Below, one piece after another: positions 26,417 to 34,051 of a stretch of 64,000 nt of DNA. The notes under the pieces are model-generated. The model was not told the DNA's origin. It worked only from the letters and a program-made list of their open reading frames with translations, and searched no databases. Within the stretch, counting starts at the first letter, position 1. Every line of letters begins with the position of its first letter. The position numbers were made by a program, and so were the translations under genes. The stretch comes from Anaerolineae bacterium (GTDB lineage Bacteria > Chloroflexota > Anaerolineae > Promineifilales > Promineifilaceae). The stretch covers positions 1-64,000 of the forward strand of contig JAHDWK010000003.1 in NCBI GenBank assembly GCA_023382655.1, written 5' to 3'.

Positions 26417-26425
26417 TATGAGGAG

Positions 26426-26431
26426 ATTATA
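26426..26431 (-). promoter_or_regulatory. -10 element close to the start of the two-gene module
   Basis: The minus strand reads TATAAT here. Its edge is 9 bases from the ATG at 26416. The intervening bases (CTCCTCATA) are not a ribosome binding site, so the transcript is probably leaderless or nearly so. No strong -35 match is seen. Confidence 0.45.
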
Positions 26432-26477
26432 CCAATTGAGTAAAGCATGTTACCAGGATTGAGAACTTTTTTAACGG

Positions 26478-26483
26478 TATAAT
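26478..26483 (+). promoter_or_regulatory. -10 element close to the start of the CYTH gene
   Basis: A perfect TATAAT ends 8 bases before the ATG at 26492 and no ribosome binding site is present, again suggesting a leaderless transcript. Confidence 0.5.
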
Positions 26484-26491
26484 AAAAACCA

Positions 26492-27112
26492 ATGACAAAG
26501 GACAAAGAACAAGGGACAGATCGTTTAGAGGTAGAGGTGAAGTTTTGGGTGTTGGCGCACACGGCCGTGCGCCAAACCTTGCTCTCGCTAGGGGCCATCC
26601 TCAGCAAACCGCGCGTTTTTGAGCGCAACCTGCGCCTGGATACCCCCGACCAGCAGTTGTTACAGAAACGGCAGTTGTTACGGGTGCGGCAGGACACGGC
26701 CGTGACCATCACCTTCAAAAGCGATACGATCACTTTACCGGGCAGTGAGGCCAAAGTACGCGAAGAAATTGAATTCCAGGCCAGTGATGGGGAAACGGCC
26801 GTGCTGCTCTTCCAGCGCCTCGGTTACAGCCCGGTGCAAGTGTATGAAAAGTACCGCGAAACCTTCCAATTGGGTGAGGTGGAAGTGGTGCTGGACGAAC
26901 TGCCCTTTGGCAACTTTGTGGAATTGGAAGGCCCCGAACCGGCCATCAAAACGGCCGCCGCCCAACTAGGGCTGGATTGGCAGCGACGCCTGCTCACCAA
27001 CTACCTGGCGCTCATGGCCCAACTGCAATCCCATCACAACCTCCCCTTCCACGACCTCACCTTCGCCAACTTTGCCAATCAGCCCTACGCCATTGCCGAT
27101 ATTTTGCCTTGA
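26492..27112 (+). CDS. CYTH-domain protein (class IV adenylate cyclase/triphosphatase family)
   Basis: A 206-residue protein of the CYTH tunnel-fold superfamily, whose members hydrolyse or cyclise triphosphates with Mg2+. The signature Glu-x-Glu-x-Lys is at residues 13-17 (EVEVK). Further family charges appear in RNLRLDTPDQ, LLRVRQD, TFKS, REEIEFQ, VYEKYRETFQ, VVLDELPFGNFVELEG. It is slightly longer than minimal CYTH proteins. The biological substrate (ATP, thiamine triphosphate or polyphosphate) cannot be read. A truncated copy lies 0.8 kb upstream on the other side of a gene pair. Confidence 0.88.
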   Translation: MTKDKEQGTDRLEVEVKFWVLAHTAVRQTLLSLGAILSKPRVFERNLRLDTPDQQLLQKRQLLRVRQDTAVTITFKSDTITLPGSEAKVREEIEFQASDGETAVLLFQRLGYSPVQVYEKYRETFQLGEVEVVLDELPFGNFVELEGPEPAIKTAAAQLGLDWQRRLLTNYLALMAQLQSHHNLPFHDLTFANFANQPYAIADILP

Positions 27113-27203
27113 GCAATTGCCTGATAACAAACCGCTCTGTATGATGGATGCTAATTGCAATGTACAACTTATCCTTAAGTTGGACAGGACTAGAGAATAA
27201 ATC

Positions 27204-27875
27204 ATGGAAGATGACCAATACGACAATCTAAATGCAAAACGTGAACACCTTGAGGAATGGGCGAAAAGACTCAAGAAAGCTAATGAAATTTTGCCTTTTG
27301 TGCAAATGCAATTAGATATTACCAATTGGGAATTGGAAGCACTCGATGCTCGTCCTGAGGAAGCAAGTGAAATTGTATTGCCAGGTCTTATGGGCACGTT
27401 TAAGCGTGAGCATGACTATTTGATTGACGCACTTCCGTTGATGCCTGACTATGATGCAAGATCGATACTAAATTCGACAGCTGTTTCTACAGCAGGTTCA
27501 GCAAATTTTTACGAATATATTTCTCGTGTAGGTGATCTTGGTACACCAATTGCCATTGAGTACGCTCATACATTCACAGGAGCTTATCAGAAGCTGCAAG
27601 AAGCTCAGAACCGTTTGGAGGATGTTCGCAATCTCGTTAAAGAACTAAACAACCCGCAAACTCTTGAAAGGCTTGATCGAGCTGCAGACGGGCCTCAGAG
27701 TACCAATTGTGACGAAGTTATTCGACAAGAGGCGAAACGTTCGTCCTTAATTCAGCGTCTATCAGAAATTGCGAAGGATCGAGAAGGGGGCGCGCTAACA
27801 AAGATTGAAAATGTTTGGGTTCAGATGTTAGACCATGCTTATACGGTGTTGAGATTGGTTAATTTATCAAAATGA
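27204..27875 (+). CDS. Hypothetical coiled-coil protein, AT-rich
   Basis: A 223-residue, highly charged helical protein with coiled-coil propensity at both ends (AKREHLEEWAKRLKKANEI; QKLQEAQNRLEDVRNLVKELNN). No signal peptide, membrane helix or catalytic motif is seen, and I do not recognise the family. Base composition is clearly lower in G+C than the flanks and the octamer ACGGCCGT is missing, so it was probably acquired horizontally. The adjacent gene shares these traits. Confidence 0.6.
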   Translation: MEDDQYDNLNAKREHLEEWAKRLKKANEILPFVQMQLDITNWELEALDARPEEASEIVLPGLMGTFKREHDYLIDALPLMPDYDARSILNSTAVSTAGSANFYEYISRVGDLGTPIAIEYAHTFTGAYQKLQEAQNRLEDVRNLVKELNNPQTLERLDRAADGPQSTNCDEVIRQEAKRSSLIQRLSEIAKDREGGALTKIENVWVQMLDHAYTVLRLVNLSK

Positions 27876-27917
27876 GGAAATGCTGCCCGAAGCTGGCGTT
27901 ATGTGGTAAAGGTCTCT

Positions 27918-28259
27918 ATGGTTGACTTCTTAACATTACTTTATCCAAACTCAAATGAGATAAGATTTCTTTTCTATTTGGTGCAGGAAAGTACCAGGCT
28001 TGACCTTGAGATCGGCATCTCCTTCGAAGGATCTGAAATGAGACACATAATATTTAAGCAAGTTTCTAATTTTCAGTTCTCATTCTGTGATGAGGAATCT
28101 CTGCCACATTCTATTATCGGTTTTGATTATTGGGACTCCAATTCCGGGCAAAAATTGTATGAATGGGAACTGAATAGCGATAGCTGTACTTGGAACTTCC
28201 GGGCTCCATTTCCTGAGATTGAAGAAATTATTGGTGAATCCTCACAAAAAAGTGAATGA
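27918..28259 (+). CDS. Hypothetical small acidic protein, AT-rich
   Basis: A 113-residue acidic, aromatic-rich protein (EIRFLFYLVQESTRLDLEIGISFEG...YDWD-like) probably with beta strands. The size and acidity resemble immunity proteins, but I can assign no family. ATG 27918 follows AAAGG and is preferred to GTG 27903. It is 42 bases downstream of the coiled-coil gene and shares its AT-rich composition. Confidence 0.5.
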   Translation: MVDFLTLLYPNSNEIRFLFYLVQESTRLDLEIGISFEGSEMRHIIFKQVSNFQFSFCDEESLPHSIIGFDYWDSNSGQKLYEWELNSDSCTWNFRAPFPEIEEIIGESSQKSE

Positions 28260-28328
28260 AGCAGGAATTATCAGTTCAGTTGATAAAGATCGTTTGCACA
28301 TTCGGAAAATAATGGCAGCCAAGAAAAT

Positions 28329-28493
28329 ATGAATCCAATTGCTTTGGGAATGGTTGTTTTGGGGTTTTTGCTGGTGTCGCTAGGGTTGCTTTTGCTTGCC
28401 AGGCACAGGAAAGTGGCCGGTATAGCTGTCTCCTTATTGGGTTTGGGCGTCACGGCCGTACCCTTCATCATCACCTTTTTTCTATCAAGCTAA
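28329..28493 (+). CDS. Tiny two-helix membrane protein
   Basis: A 54-residue frame, MNPIALGMVVLGFLLVSLGL at its start, with two hydrophobic helices separated by a basic turn (ARHRK). The frame ends 16 bases before the GyrA-propeller gene. Only a weak AGAAAA precedes the ATG. Codon use and hydrophobic pattern are protein-like. Confidence 0.45.
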   Translation: MNPIALGMVVLGFLLVSLGLLLLARHRKVAGIAVSLLGLGVTAVPFIITFFLSS

Positions 28494-28509
28494 ACAATGA
28501 GGACGAGTC

Positions 28510-29538
28510 ATGGAACTTGAAAGACCAGATTTGAGCCAGGTTGCGCCGGAGGTGGTGGCGTATATTGAGGCGCTGGAGGCGGAACTGGCGCAGCGACCCG
28601 ACGACCAGCCCGAACGCGCCCCCATCCCCCAAGAGCCGCCTACCACCATTAACGTTATCAGCCTCAGCCACCACGGCCGTGCCAAACGCACGCCCCGCCA
28701 CTTCTACGGCCGTCAGCGCCGCGCCGGGATGGGGGTGTTTGACCTGGAAACGACCCCGCCCGACTTCCCCGCCCACCTGGCCCTGGCCGAGGAAGAAGGT
28801 CATTTGCTGCTGGTGAGTAATCACGGCCGGGCCTTCCGCCTGCCCGTCAACGCCCTGGTGGAAACCCCCGTCCGCGCCCCTGGGCAGTTGACCCTGGGCA
28901 GCCTTTCCCTGCGCGAGAATGAACAGATTGCCGGTATCCTGCCCGCCGATGGCGGCCCCCAAGGGGGCAAATATCTGGTCATGGTCAGCCAGCGTGGTTG
29001 GGTGCAGCGCGTCCGCGATGGTTACCTGGGCAAAAGCCTGATCAACGGCATGAGTTTTCACAATGTCAAGGATGGTGGGCTGATCACGGCCGTTTGCTGG
29101 ACAAACGGCGACGGCGACCTGTTCATAACCACCCGGCAGGGCAAAGGCATTCGCTTCCGCGAAAGCCAGGCGTCGGAGCGGGGTGGCCTGGGGCTGCGCG
29201 TGGAGTTGGGGGATGAAGTGGCGGCGGTCACGGCCGTGTACCCCCACAGCCGCGTCTTTATGATCACCCACGATGGCAAAGGGACGGTGCGCCAGATGGA
29301 AACCTTCGCCGCCAACAAAGCGCCCGGCGCGGGCGGCAAAGCGTTGATGAAGACCGAGAAACTGATTGGCGCGGTCACGGTCAACGATGGCGATGACCTG
29401 TTTATCATCTCCCAACTGGGCAAAATCATCCGCTTCCCCGCCGATGACGTACCCGCCAAAGAGGGGGCCGTACAAGGCGTGAACTGTATGGCACTGCGCA
29501 ATGATGAAGTCACGGCCGTGACCGTTGCTCACCTGTAG
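28510..29538 (+). CDS. Stand-alone GyrA/ParC C-terminal beta-propeller protein
   Basis: A 342-residue protein. After a short N-terminal helix (SQVAPEVVAYIEALEAELAQ) and a linker comes a six-blade beta-pinwheel like the DNA-wrapping C-terminal domain of gyrase subunit A: repeated blades of the form LLLVSNHGRAFRLPVNALVE, LVMVSQRGWVQRVRDGYL, LFITTRQGKGIRFRESQAS, VFMITHDGKGTVRQMETF, LFIISQLGKIIRFPADDV. A degenerate GyrA box YGRQRRAGMG is at about residues 67-76. The DNA-cleaving domain with the catalytic tyrosine is absent. It probably binds or bends DNA without cutting it. The start has GAGGA six bases upstream. It carries seven or so ACGGCCGT copies, so it is native to this genome. Confidence 0.85.
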   Translation: MELERPDLSQVAPEVVAYIEALEAELAQRPDDQPERAPIPQEPPTTINVISLSHHGRAKRTPRHFYGRQRRAGMGVFDLETTPPDFPAHLALAEEEGHLLLVSNHGRAFRLPVNALVETPVRAPGQLTLGSLSLRENEQIAGILPADGGPQGGKYLVMVSQRGWVQRVRDGYLGKSLINGMSFHNVKDGGLITAVCWTNGDGDLFITTRQGKGIRFRESQASERGGLGLRVELGDEVAAVTAVYPHSRVFMITHDGKGTVRQMETFAANKAPGAGGKALMKTEKLIGAVTVNDGDDLFIISQLGKIIRFPADDVPAKEGAVQGVNCMALRNDEVTAVTVAHL

Positions 29539-29561
29539 GGCAAGATTCCATCTTGCCCTAC
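29535..29561. terminator. Perfect hairpin at the stop of the propeller gene (GTAGGGC family)
   Basis: GTAGGGCAAGAT and ATCTTGCCCTAC form a perfect 12-bp stem with loop TCC. The TAG stop codon of the upstream gene is inside the left arm. There is no T-run after it, so termination is uncertain. Confidence 0.55.
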
Positions 29562-29575
29562 AACAAGAGGAAAAC

Positions 29576-30757
29576 ATGCTAGACAAAGCCAAAGAACTAC
29601 AAGACGAATTGATCCGTTTACGGCGGGACATTCACGCTAATCCTGAACTGGGATTCCGTGAATTCCGCACGGCCGCGCTGGTGGCCGACACCCTGCACAA
29701 ATTAGGCATCCCGGTGCAAACCGGCGTCGGCCGTACCGGGGTGGTGGGTACCATCGGCAATGGCAACGGCCCCACCATCGCCATCCGCGCCGACATGGAC
29801 GCCCTGCCCATCCGGGAAAAGACCGACCAATCCTATGCCTCCCAAAACGACGGCGTCATGCACGCCTGCGGCCACGATTCCCACACCGCCATGCTGCTGG
29901 GCGCGGCGCATCTGCTCAAACAAAGTCTGGTCGCCGAACAATGGCAGGGCACGGTACGCCTGCTCTTCCAACCCTCGGAAGAAGCATTTGACGAAAACGG
30001 CATTAGCGGGGCCACGGCCATGATTGACGATGGCGCATTGAAAGACATAGACGCGGTGATCGCTTTGCACGTGGCCTCACATCGGCCGGCCGGAGAGGTG
30101 GCTTTCCACGATGGCTATTCGCTGGCGAATGTGGATTCCTTTGAGGCCTGGTTGTATGGTGATGGTGGGCACGGCGCGTATCCACACCGGGGCAGCGACC
30201 CGCTGTACATGCTCAGCGCCATCTTGCCGGTGGTGTATGGCATCCCCTCGCGGCGCATCAATCCGTTACGGCCGTGTGTCCTCAGTCTGGGCGAAATTAG
30301 CGGCGGCGCGGCCCCCAACGTCATCCCCAACCAGGTGTACATTCAGGGCACCATCCGCTCCCACGACGCCGATGTGCGTGAACAACTATGGGCCGAAGTG
30401 GAAGCCGCCTTCAAACTGAGCGAGAGCATGGGTGGTCGTTACCAGTTCAAACTGCACAAAGGATACCCGGCGCTGTTCAACGACGCCAGCGTCAACGATT
30501 GGATGCGAGATGTCACGCGCGATCTGGTAGGGGAAGCCGCCATCGTCAACGGTGAATTTGGTATGGGTGCGGAGGATTTTGCCTACATGACCCAACAGGC
30601 GAAGGGGGCGATGTTCATGCTGGGTGCGGCCATTGATGACGGCCGTATCCGCAATCACCACACCGATATTTTTGACATTGACGAACAGGTCTTGCCCATT
30701 GGCGCGGCCGTGCTGGCCGAAACGGCGCGCCGGTTTGTGACGGGGCAATTGAGTTAA
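29576..30757 (+). CDS. M20-family amidohydrolase
   Basis: A 393-residue M20D metallopeptidase-type amidohydrolase (N-acyl-amino-acid or indole-acetyl-amide hydrolase group). Metal-binding motifs are seen in order: ADMDALPI (residues about 79-86), HACGHDSHTAMLLGAA (about 97-112), PSEEAFDENG (about 132-141), ALHVASHRPAG (about 160-170), and a terminal HHTDIFDID. The dimerisation domain lies between. Start ATG 29576 with AAGAGGAAA is preferred to an upstream frame that runs through the hairpin. Exact substrate unknown; probably cytosolic. Confidence 0.92.
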   Translation: MLDKAKELQDELIRLRRDIHANPELGFREFRTAALVADTLHKLGIPVQTGVGRTGVVGTIGNGNGPTIAIRADMDALPIREKTDQSYASQNDGVMHACGHDSHTAMLLGAAHLLKQSLVAEQWQGTVRLLFQPSEEAFDENGISGATAMIDDGALKDIDAVIALHVASHRPAGEVAFHDGYSLANVDSFEAWLYGDGGHGAYPHRGSDPLYMLSAILPVVYGIPSRRINPLRPCVLSLGEISGGAAPNVIPNQVYIQGTIRSHDADVREQLWAEVEAAFKLSESMGGRYQFKLHKGYPALFNDASVNDWMRDVTRDLVGEAAIVNGEFGMGAEDFAYMTQQAKGAMFMLGAAIDDGRIRNHHTDIFDIDEQVLPIGAAVLAETARRFVTGQLS

Positions 30758-30825
30758 AAGTGCCAGGCACAGGGCAAAACCTCCTGGTTTGTCCAATGCC
30801 TTATGCCCTGTGCCTGGCACTACTT
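30758..30825. repeat. GTGCCAGGCACAGGGC inverted repeat, copy 1
   Basis: AAGTGCCAGGCACAGGGCA on the left is mirrored by TGCCCTGTGCCTGGCACT on the right, with about 27 bases between. Related copies lie at 45831-45895 and 54014-54060. Each arm itself contains the palindrome GTGCCAGGCAC or a close form. Confidence 0.8.
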
Positions 30826-30870
30826 ATCCGAAGCGCCAACGGCCGTAACTCCACATGACTGCCGACAACC

Positions 30871-30933
30871 TTAATCCGAAGTCCAAAGCCTGTGCTCTGA
30901 CATCGGGCTGCGGATCACCGATTTCGGATTACT
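30871..30933. repeat. Heptad array before the methyltransferase gene
   Basis: TTAATCC, GAAGTCC, AAAGCCT, GTGCTCT, GACATCG, GGCTGCG, GATCACC, GATTTCG, GATTACT follow in phase. Several units match those of the array at 25449. The -10 element of the downstream gene lies four bases beyond it. Confidence 0.75.
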
Positions 30934-30936
30934 GGG

Positions 30937-30942
30937 TACAAT
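30937..30942 (+). promoter_or_regulatory. -10 element close to the start of the methyltransferase gene
   Basis: TACAAT ends six bases before the ATG at 30949, the distance at which transcription normally starts. There is no ribosome binding site, so a leaderless message is likely. Confidence 0.45.
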
Positions 30943-30948
30943 TCACCC

Positions 30949-31638
30949 ATGATATGGGTTGGTCTGGCTGTGAGTGTCATGTTGCTGGGGCTGTTGCTAT
31001 ATTACCTGCTGGTGGTGACAGAGGGAGTATTTCTGGGACGGCGGCTGGTGGTGTGGTTATATGACCGGGTAGCGGGTACGTATGATACCCGCAAAGCGGT
31101 GGACCCTGACTATGAGACGTTTTTTCTGGCACGGCCGTTGCAACATCACCTGAAACATCTTCCCAATCCGCTCATTCTGGATGTAGCCACCGGCACGGGA
31201 CGGCTGCCGGTGGCTTTGTTGGAGCAGCCACTCTTTCACGGCCGTGTCATGGGTCTGGATGCGTCTGGGAAAATGCTGGCGATGGCGGCGGATAAGCTGC
31301 GGCCGTACCACTTCCGCGCCGCCCTGGTACAACAAACCGCCGACCGATTACCATTTACGGCCCACACCTTTGACGCTGTCACCTGCCTGGAAGCGTTAGA
31401 ATTTTTTCCAGACGATGAGACGGCCGTGCGCGAAATGGTGCGTGTGCTCAAACCGGACGGCGTATTGCTGGTTACACGCCGTAAAGGGGCCTGGGGCAAG
31501 GCATTTCTGGGTAACTACCGGACAGTGGCCCAATTTGAAGCCTTTTTAAGGACAGCCGGGCTGGAGACAGTTTATACTGTGCCCTGGCAACAAGAGTATG
31601 ATCAGGTATACGGTCGTAAACCGACCATACCAAGATAG
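30949..31638 (+). CDS. SAM-dependent methyltransferase with N-terminal membrane helix
   Basis: A 229-residue class I methyltransferase. One membrane helix at residues about 2-22 anchors it. The SAM-binding motif I is LILDVATGTGRLPVALL (near 76-92); the acidic strand-2 end is VMGLDASGKML; motif for strand 4 is FDAVTCLEALEFFPDDETAVREMVRVLKPDGVLLVTRRKG, the typical methyltransf_11 pattern. Substrate unknown; a lipid or quinone-like acceptor is plausible given the membrane anchor. It is followed by a hairpin and then a secreted protease. Confidence 0.85.
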   Translation: MIWVGLAVSVMLLGLLLYYLLVVTEGVFLGRRLVVWLYDRVAGTYDTRKAVDPDYETFFLARPLQHHLKHLPNPLILDVATGTGRLPVALLEQPLFHGRVMGLDASGKMLAMAADKLRPYHFRAALVQQTADRLPFTAHTFDAVTCLEALEFFPDDETAVREMVRVLKPDGVLLVTRRKGAWGKAFLGNYRTVAQFEAFLRTAGLETVYTVPWQQEYDQVYGRKPTIPR

Positions 31639-31663
31639 GGGGCAAGCCGCCAGCTTGTCCTAT
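31635..31663. terminator. Imperfect hairpin after the methyltransferase gene
   Basis: ATAGGGGGCAAGC and GCTTGTCCTAT pair with a small bulge. The left arm contains the TAG stop of the methyltransferase. The sequence belongs with the hairpins at 10857 and 29535. No T-run follows. Confidence 0.45.
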
Positions 31664-31689
31664 AACCCACCTTTCAAAGGAGAATCCTC

Positions 31690-33738
31690 GTGAAAAAATT
31701 TTGGTTTTTGACAATTATTCTTGTGTCAAGCTATTTCCTGATGGTCTTTCCAGCCCTGACGAAAGGGCAGAGTACCGTAGAGGCTGAAGTTCTGGCAGCC
31801 TTGCCCACGGACCAGATTATCGTCCAGTTTACAGACCCGGCAGCCGAAGCAAGGTTGATCGGCCTGACCGAGGGGCAGTTCTTGCCCCTCCTCAGTCAGG
31901 CAGCGGGTGTTTCTGTCACCTATTTTCGCCCCATGTCTGGAGACGCCCACGTTTTGAAACTACCCACGGCCGTACCGCCCAAAGAAGCCGCGCAAATGGC
32001 CGCCGAAATGGCTAAATTGGACGGCGTGGTGTATGCCGAACCCGATCTGATCAAAACGGTGGACGGCCGTGCCCACCAGACGCTTCTCGCCCCGGAACTC
32101 ACGCCCAATGACACCGCTTTCAACCAGCAGTGGCACTATCACTACACCGCCGGCACATCGGAAGGTCTGAACCTGGTCAATGCCTGGAACCTCTACACCG
32201 GCTCCAACAGCACCGTCGTGGCCGTCATTGATACGGGTGTCTTGTTAGGCCACAACGATCTGGCCGGAAAAACTGTAGCTGGCTACGACTTTATTGCAGA
32301 TGTGTTTGTAGCCAATGATGGCAACGGCCGTGACAACAACCCCGCTGATCCCGGTGACTGGATATTAGCCAACGAGTGCGGTTTTGCTCACAGTGCCCAA
32401 GATAGCTCATGGCATGGCACCCATGTCGCGGGGACAATTGGCGCAGCCACCAACAACAATCTCGGTGTCGCTGGCGTCAACTGGAATGCGCGCATCTTGC
32501 CCGTGCGTGTTCTGGGTAAATGTGGTGGCTACATCTCCGACATCGTAGACGGGATGCGCTGGTCAGCCGGGCTGGCTGTAACCGGCGTCCCCGCTAACGC
32601 CAACCCCGCAGACGTATTAAACCTGAGTCTAGGAGGGCCGGGCAGTTGCTCCACCACCGAACAAAACGCCATCAATGCCATCGTCGCTGCCGGGAGTGTG
32701 GTGGTGGTAGCGGCCGGCAATGATAATGCCAATGCGGCCAATTACAGCCCCGCCAGTTGCAATAATGTCATCACTGTCGCCGCCAATGACCGCACCGGCG
32801 ACCGCGCCTTTTACAGCAACTTTGGCAGCGTGGTAGAAGTAACCGCTCCTGGCGGCGAAACCAACGTTGAAGCCAATGGCATCCTTTCCACCCTGGATTC
32901 TGGTACGCAAGGCCCCGCGAACGATCATAGCTACGCCTTTTACCAGGGCACCAGCATGGCCACGCCCCACGTGGCCGGGCTGGCCTCTCTCATCATGGGT
33001 TTGCGCCCCGCCTATACCCCCGCTCAGGTACTTGCCTTACTGGAAGATACTGCCCGACCCTTCCCTGGCGGCAGCACCTGCACCACCAGCAATTGTGGCG
33101 CCGGTATTGTGGATGCGTACCAGGCGCTAACGCAGCTCAACGTTGTTTTTGACACGGCGGTTTATTTGCCCGTCATCTACAAACCGGCGCCACCGGCCCC
33201 GCCACCCCCACCCCCGTCGCCCATCGTCAATCCCGGTTTTGAAAGCGGGCCAACGGGCTGGACACAATACTCTGCCCACGGCTGGCCTTTGATTTTGAGT
33301 TCAGGCTTTCCCTCCGGTGTGGCGCCTCATGCCGGCAGTTGGGCTGTGTGGTTAGGTGGAGAATATGACGAGGTTTCTTACATTCAGCAAAGCGTTACCG
33401 TCCCGGCGGCCACACCATACCTGTCTTACTGGCATTGGATCGCTTCGCAAGATATTTGTGGCTTTGATTTTGGCTTTGTCCAGGTCAACAGCGTTACTAT
33501 CCATGATTATGATTTATGTGACAGCACAAGCACTGGCGGTTGGGTCAGGCACAGTGTGAACCTGGGGGCGTATAGTGGGCAGACGGTAGCCATACGCATA
33601 GGCGCCGCCACAGATAGCTCTTTGAACAGCAACCTGTTTGTGGATGATGTTTCCTTCCAGGCCAGCGCCAGCGCACCGACCACCTTGCCGCCCTCCGGCT
33701 ACAACCCGACTCAAAGCAAGCAAGCGGTTAATCCCTGA
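31690..33738 (+). CDS. Secreted subtilisin-like serine protease (S8)
   Basis: A 682-residue exported protease. A signal peptide (about 1-25) and an inhibitor-like prodomain (IIVQFTDPAAEARLIGL..., about 35-120) precede the catalytic domain. Catalytic triad: Asp in VVAVIDTGV (about 180), His in HGTHVAGT (about 241), Ser in GTSMATPHVAG (about 420). A YLPVIYK motif then a proline-rich linker (PPAPPPPPP) leads to a C-terminal jelly-roll/carbohydrate-binding-like domain (NPGFESGPTGWTQYS...). Start is GTG 31690 with AAAGGAGA. It acts outside the cell in protein degradation. A strong hairpin follows the stop. Confidence 0.93.
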   Translation: MKKFWFLTIILVSSYFLMVFPALTKGQSTVEAEVLAALPTDQIIVQFTDPAAEARLIGLTEGQFLPLLSQAAGVSVTYFRPMSGDAHVLKLPTAVPPKEAAQMAAEMAKLDGVVYAEPDLIKTVDGRAHQTLLAPELTPNDTAFNQQWHYHYTAGTSEGLNLVNAWNLYTGSNSTVVAVIDTGVLLGHNDLAGKTVAGYDFIADVFVANDGNGRDNNPADPGDWILANECGFAHSAQDSSWHGTHVAGTIGAATNNNLGVAGVNWNARILPVRVLGKCGGYISDIVDGMRWSAGLAVTGVPANANPADVLNLSLGGPGSCSTTEQNAINAIVAAGSVVVVAAGNDNANAANYSPASCNNVITVAANDRTGDRAFYSNFGSVVEVTAPGGETNVEANGILSTLDSGTQGPANDHSYAFYQGTSMATPHVAGLASLIMGLRPAYTPAQVLALLEDTARPFPGGSTCTTSNCGAGIVDAYQALTQLNVVFDTAVYLPVIYKPAPPAPPPPPPSPIVNPGFESGPTGWTQYSAHGWPLILSSGFPSGVAPHAGSWAVWLGGEYDEVSYIQQSVTVPAATPYLSYWHWIASQDICGFDFGFVQVNSVTIHDYDLCDSTSTGGWVRHSVNLGAYSGQTVAIRIGAATDSSLNSNLFVDDVSFQASASAPTTLPPSGYNPTQSKQAVNP

Positions 33739-33743
33739 CCAGC

Positions 33744-33776
33744 AGGTGCGACGCACTTCAAAAGTGCGTCGCACCT
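33744..33776 (+). terminator. Terminator-like hairpin after the subtilase gene
   Basis: AGGTGCGACGCACTT and AAGTGCGTCGCACCT form a perfect 15-bp stem with loop CAA, followed by CTTT. It lies between the + strand protease and a convergent minus-strand small gene and may serve both. Confidence 0.65.
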
Positions 33777-33778
33777 CT

Positions 33779-34051
33779 TTAGCGCAGCGTAATCTGCTGC
33801 GGCTGGTTGCCGTCGGCGGCTACCGTCAGTTGGATGCTGGCGACATTGGCCGGAATGCGGAGATCGGCCTTGAAGCCAGACATGTTTTTGCCTTCGATGT
33901 TTAATTCAGCCCGGAATTGGTCGGTGGTCTGATCAGGGTCAAGCTGGTTGCGATTGGTAAGACGGCCGTCCAGTACCGTGAAATCTACCCCGGCATAAGT
34001 GAAAGAACGGGGCAGCGTAGTCAACGGGCTATGGTAGAATTGTTTCATCAT
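33779..34051 (-). CDS. Small hypothetical protein, divergent from the glycosidase gene
   Basis: A 90-residue beta-rich protein (FTYAGVDFTVLDGRLTNRNQLDPDQTTDQFRAELNIEGKNMSGFKADLRIP) with no known family. It is protein-like in composition and carries one ACGGCCGT. The start codon overlaps that of the divergent glycosidase gene by two bases; a GGTGG on the minus strand lies 8 bases upstream of the ATG. Such head-to-head overlap means each promoter must lie inside the other gene. Confidence 0.5.
   Translation of the reverse strand: MMKQFYHSPLTTLPRSFTYAGVDFTVLDGRLTNRNQLDPDQTTDQFRAELNIEGKNMSGFKADLRIPANVASIQLTVAADGNQPQQITLR
34035..34040 (+). promoter_or_regulatory. -10 element close to the start of the glycosidase gene
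   Basis: TAGAAT ends nine bases before the ATG at 34050, with no ribosome binding site between. The element lies within the coding region of the divergent small gene. Confidence 0.35.

Noticed and set aside
25449-28493. Insertion sequence or integrative element
   Set aside because: No transposase, integrase or terminal inverted repeats are visible around the small accessory island.
28471-29631. 386-codon minus-strand frame
   Set aside because: It lies opposite the GyrA-propeller gene, which has clear domain similarity and a ribosome binding site; the opposite frame has neither.
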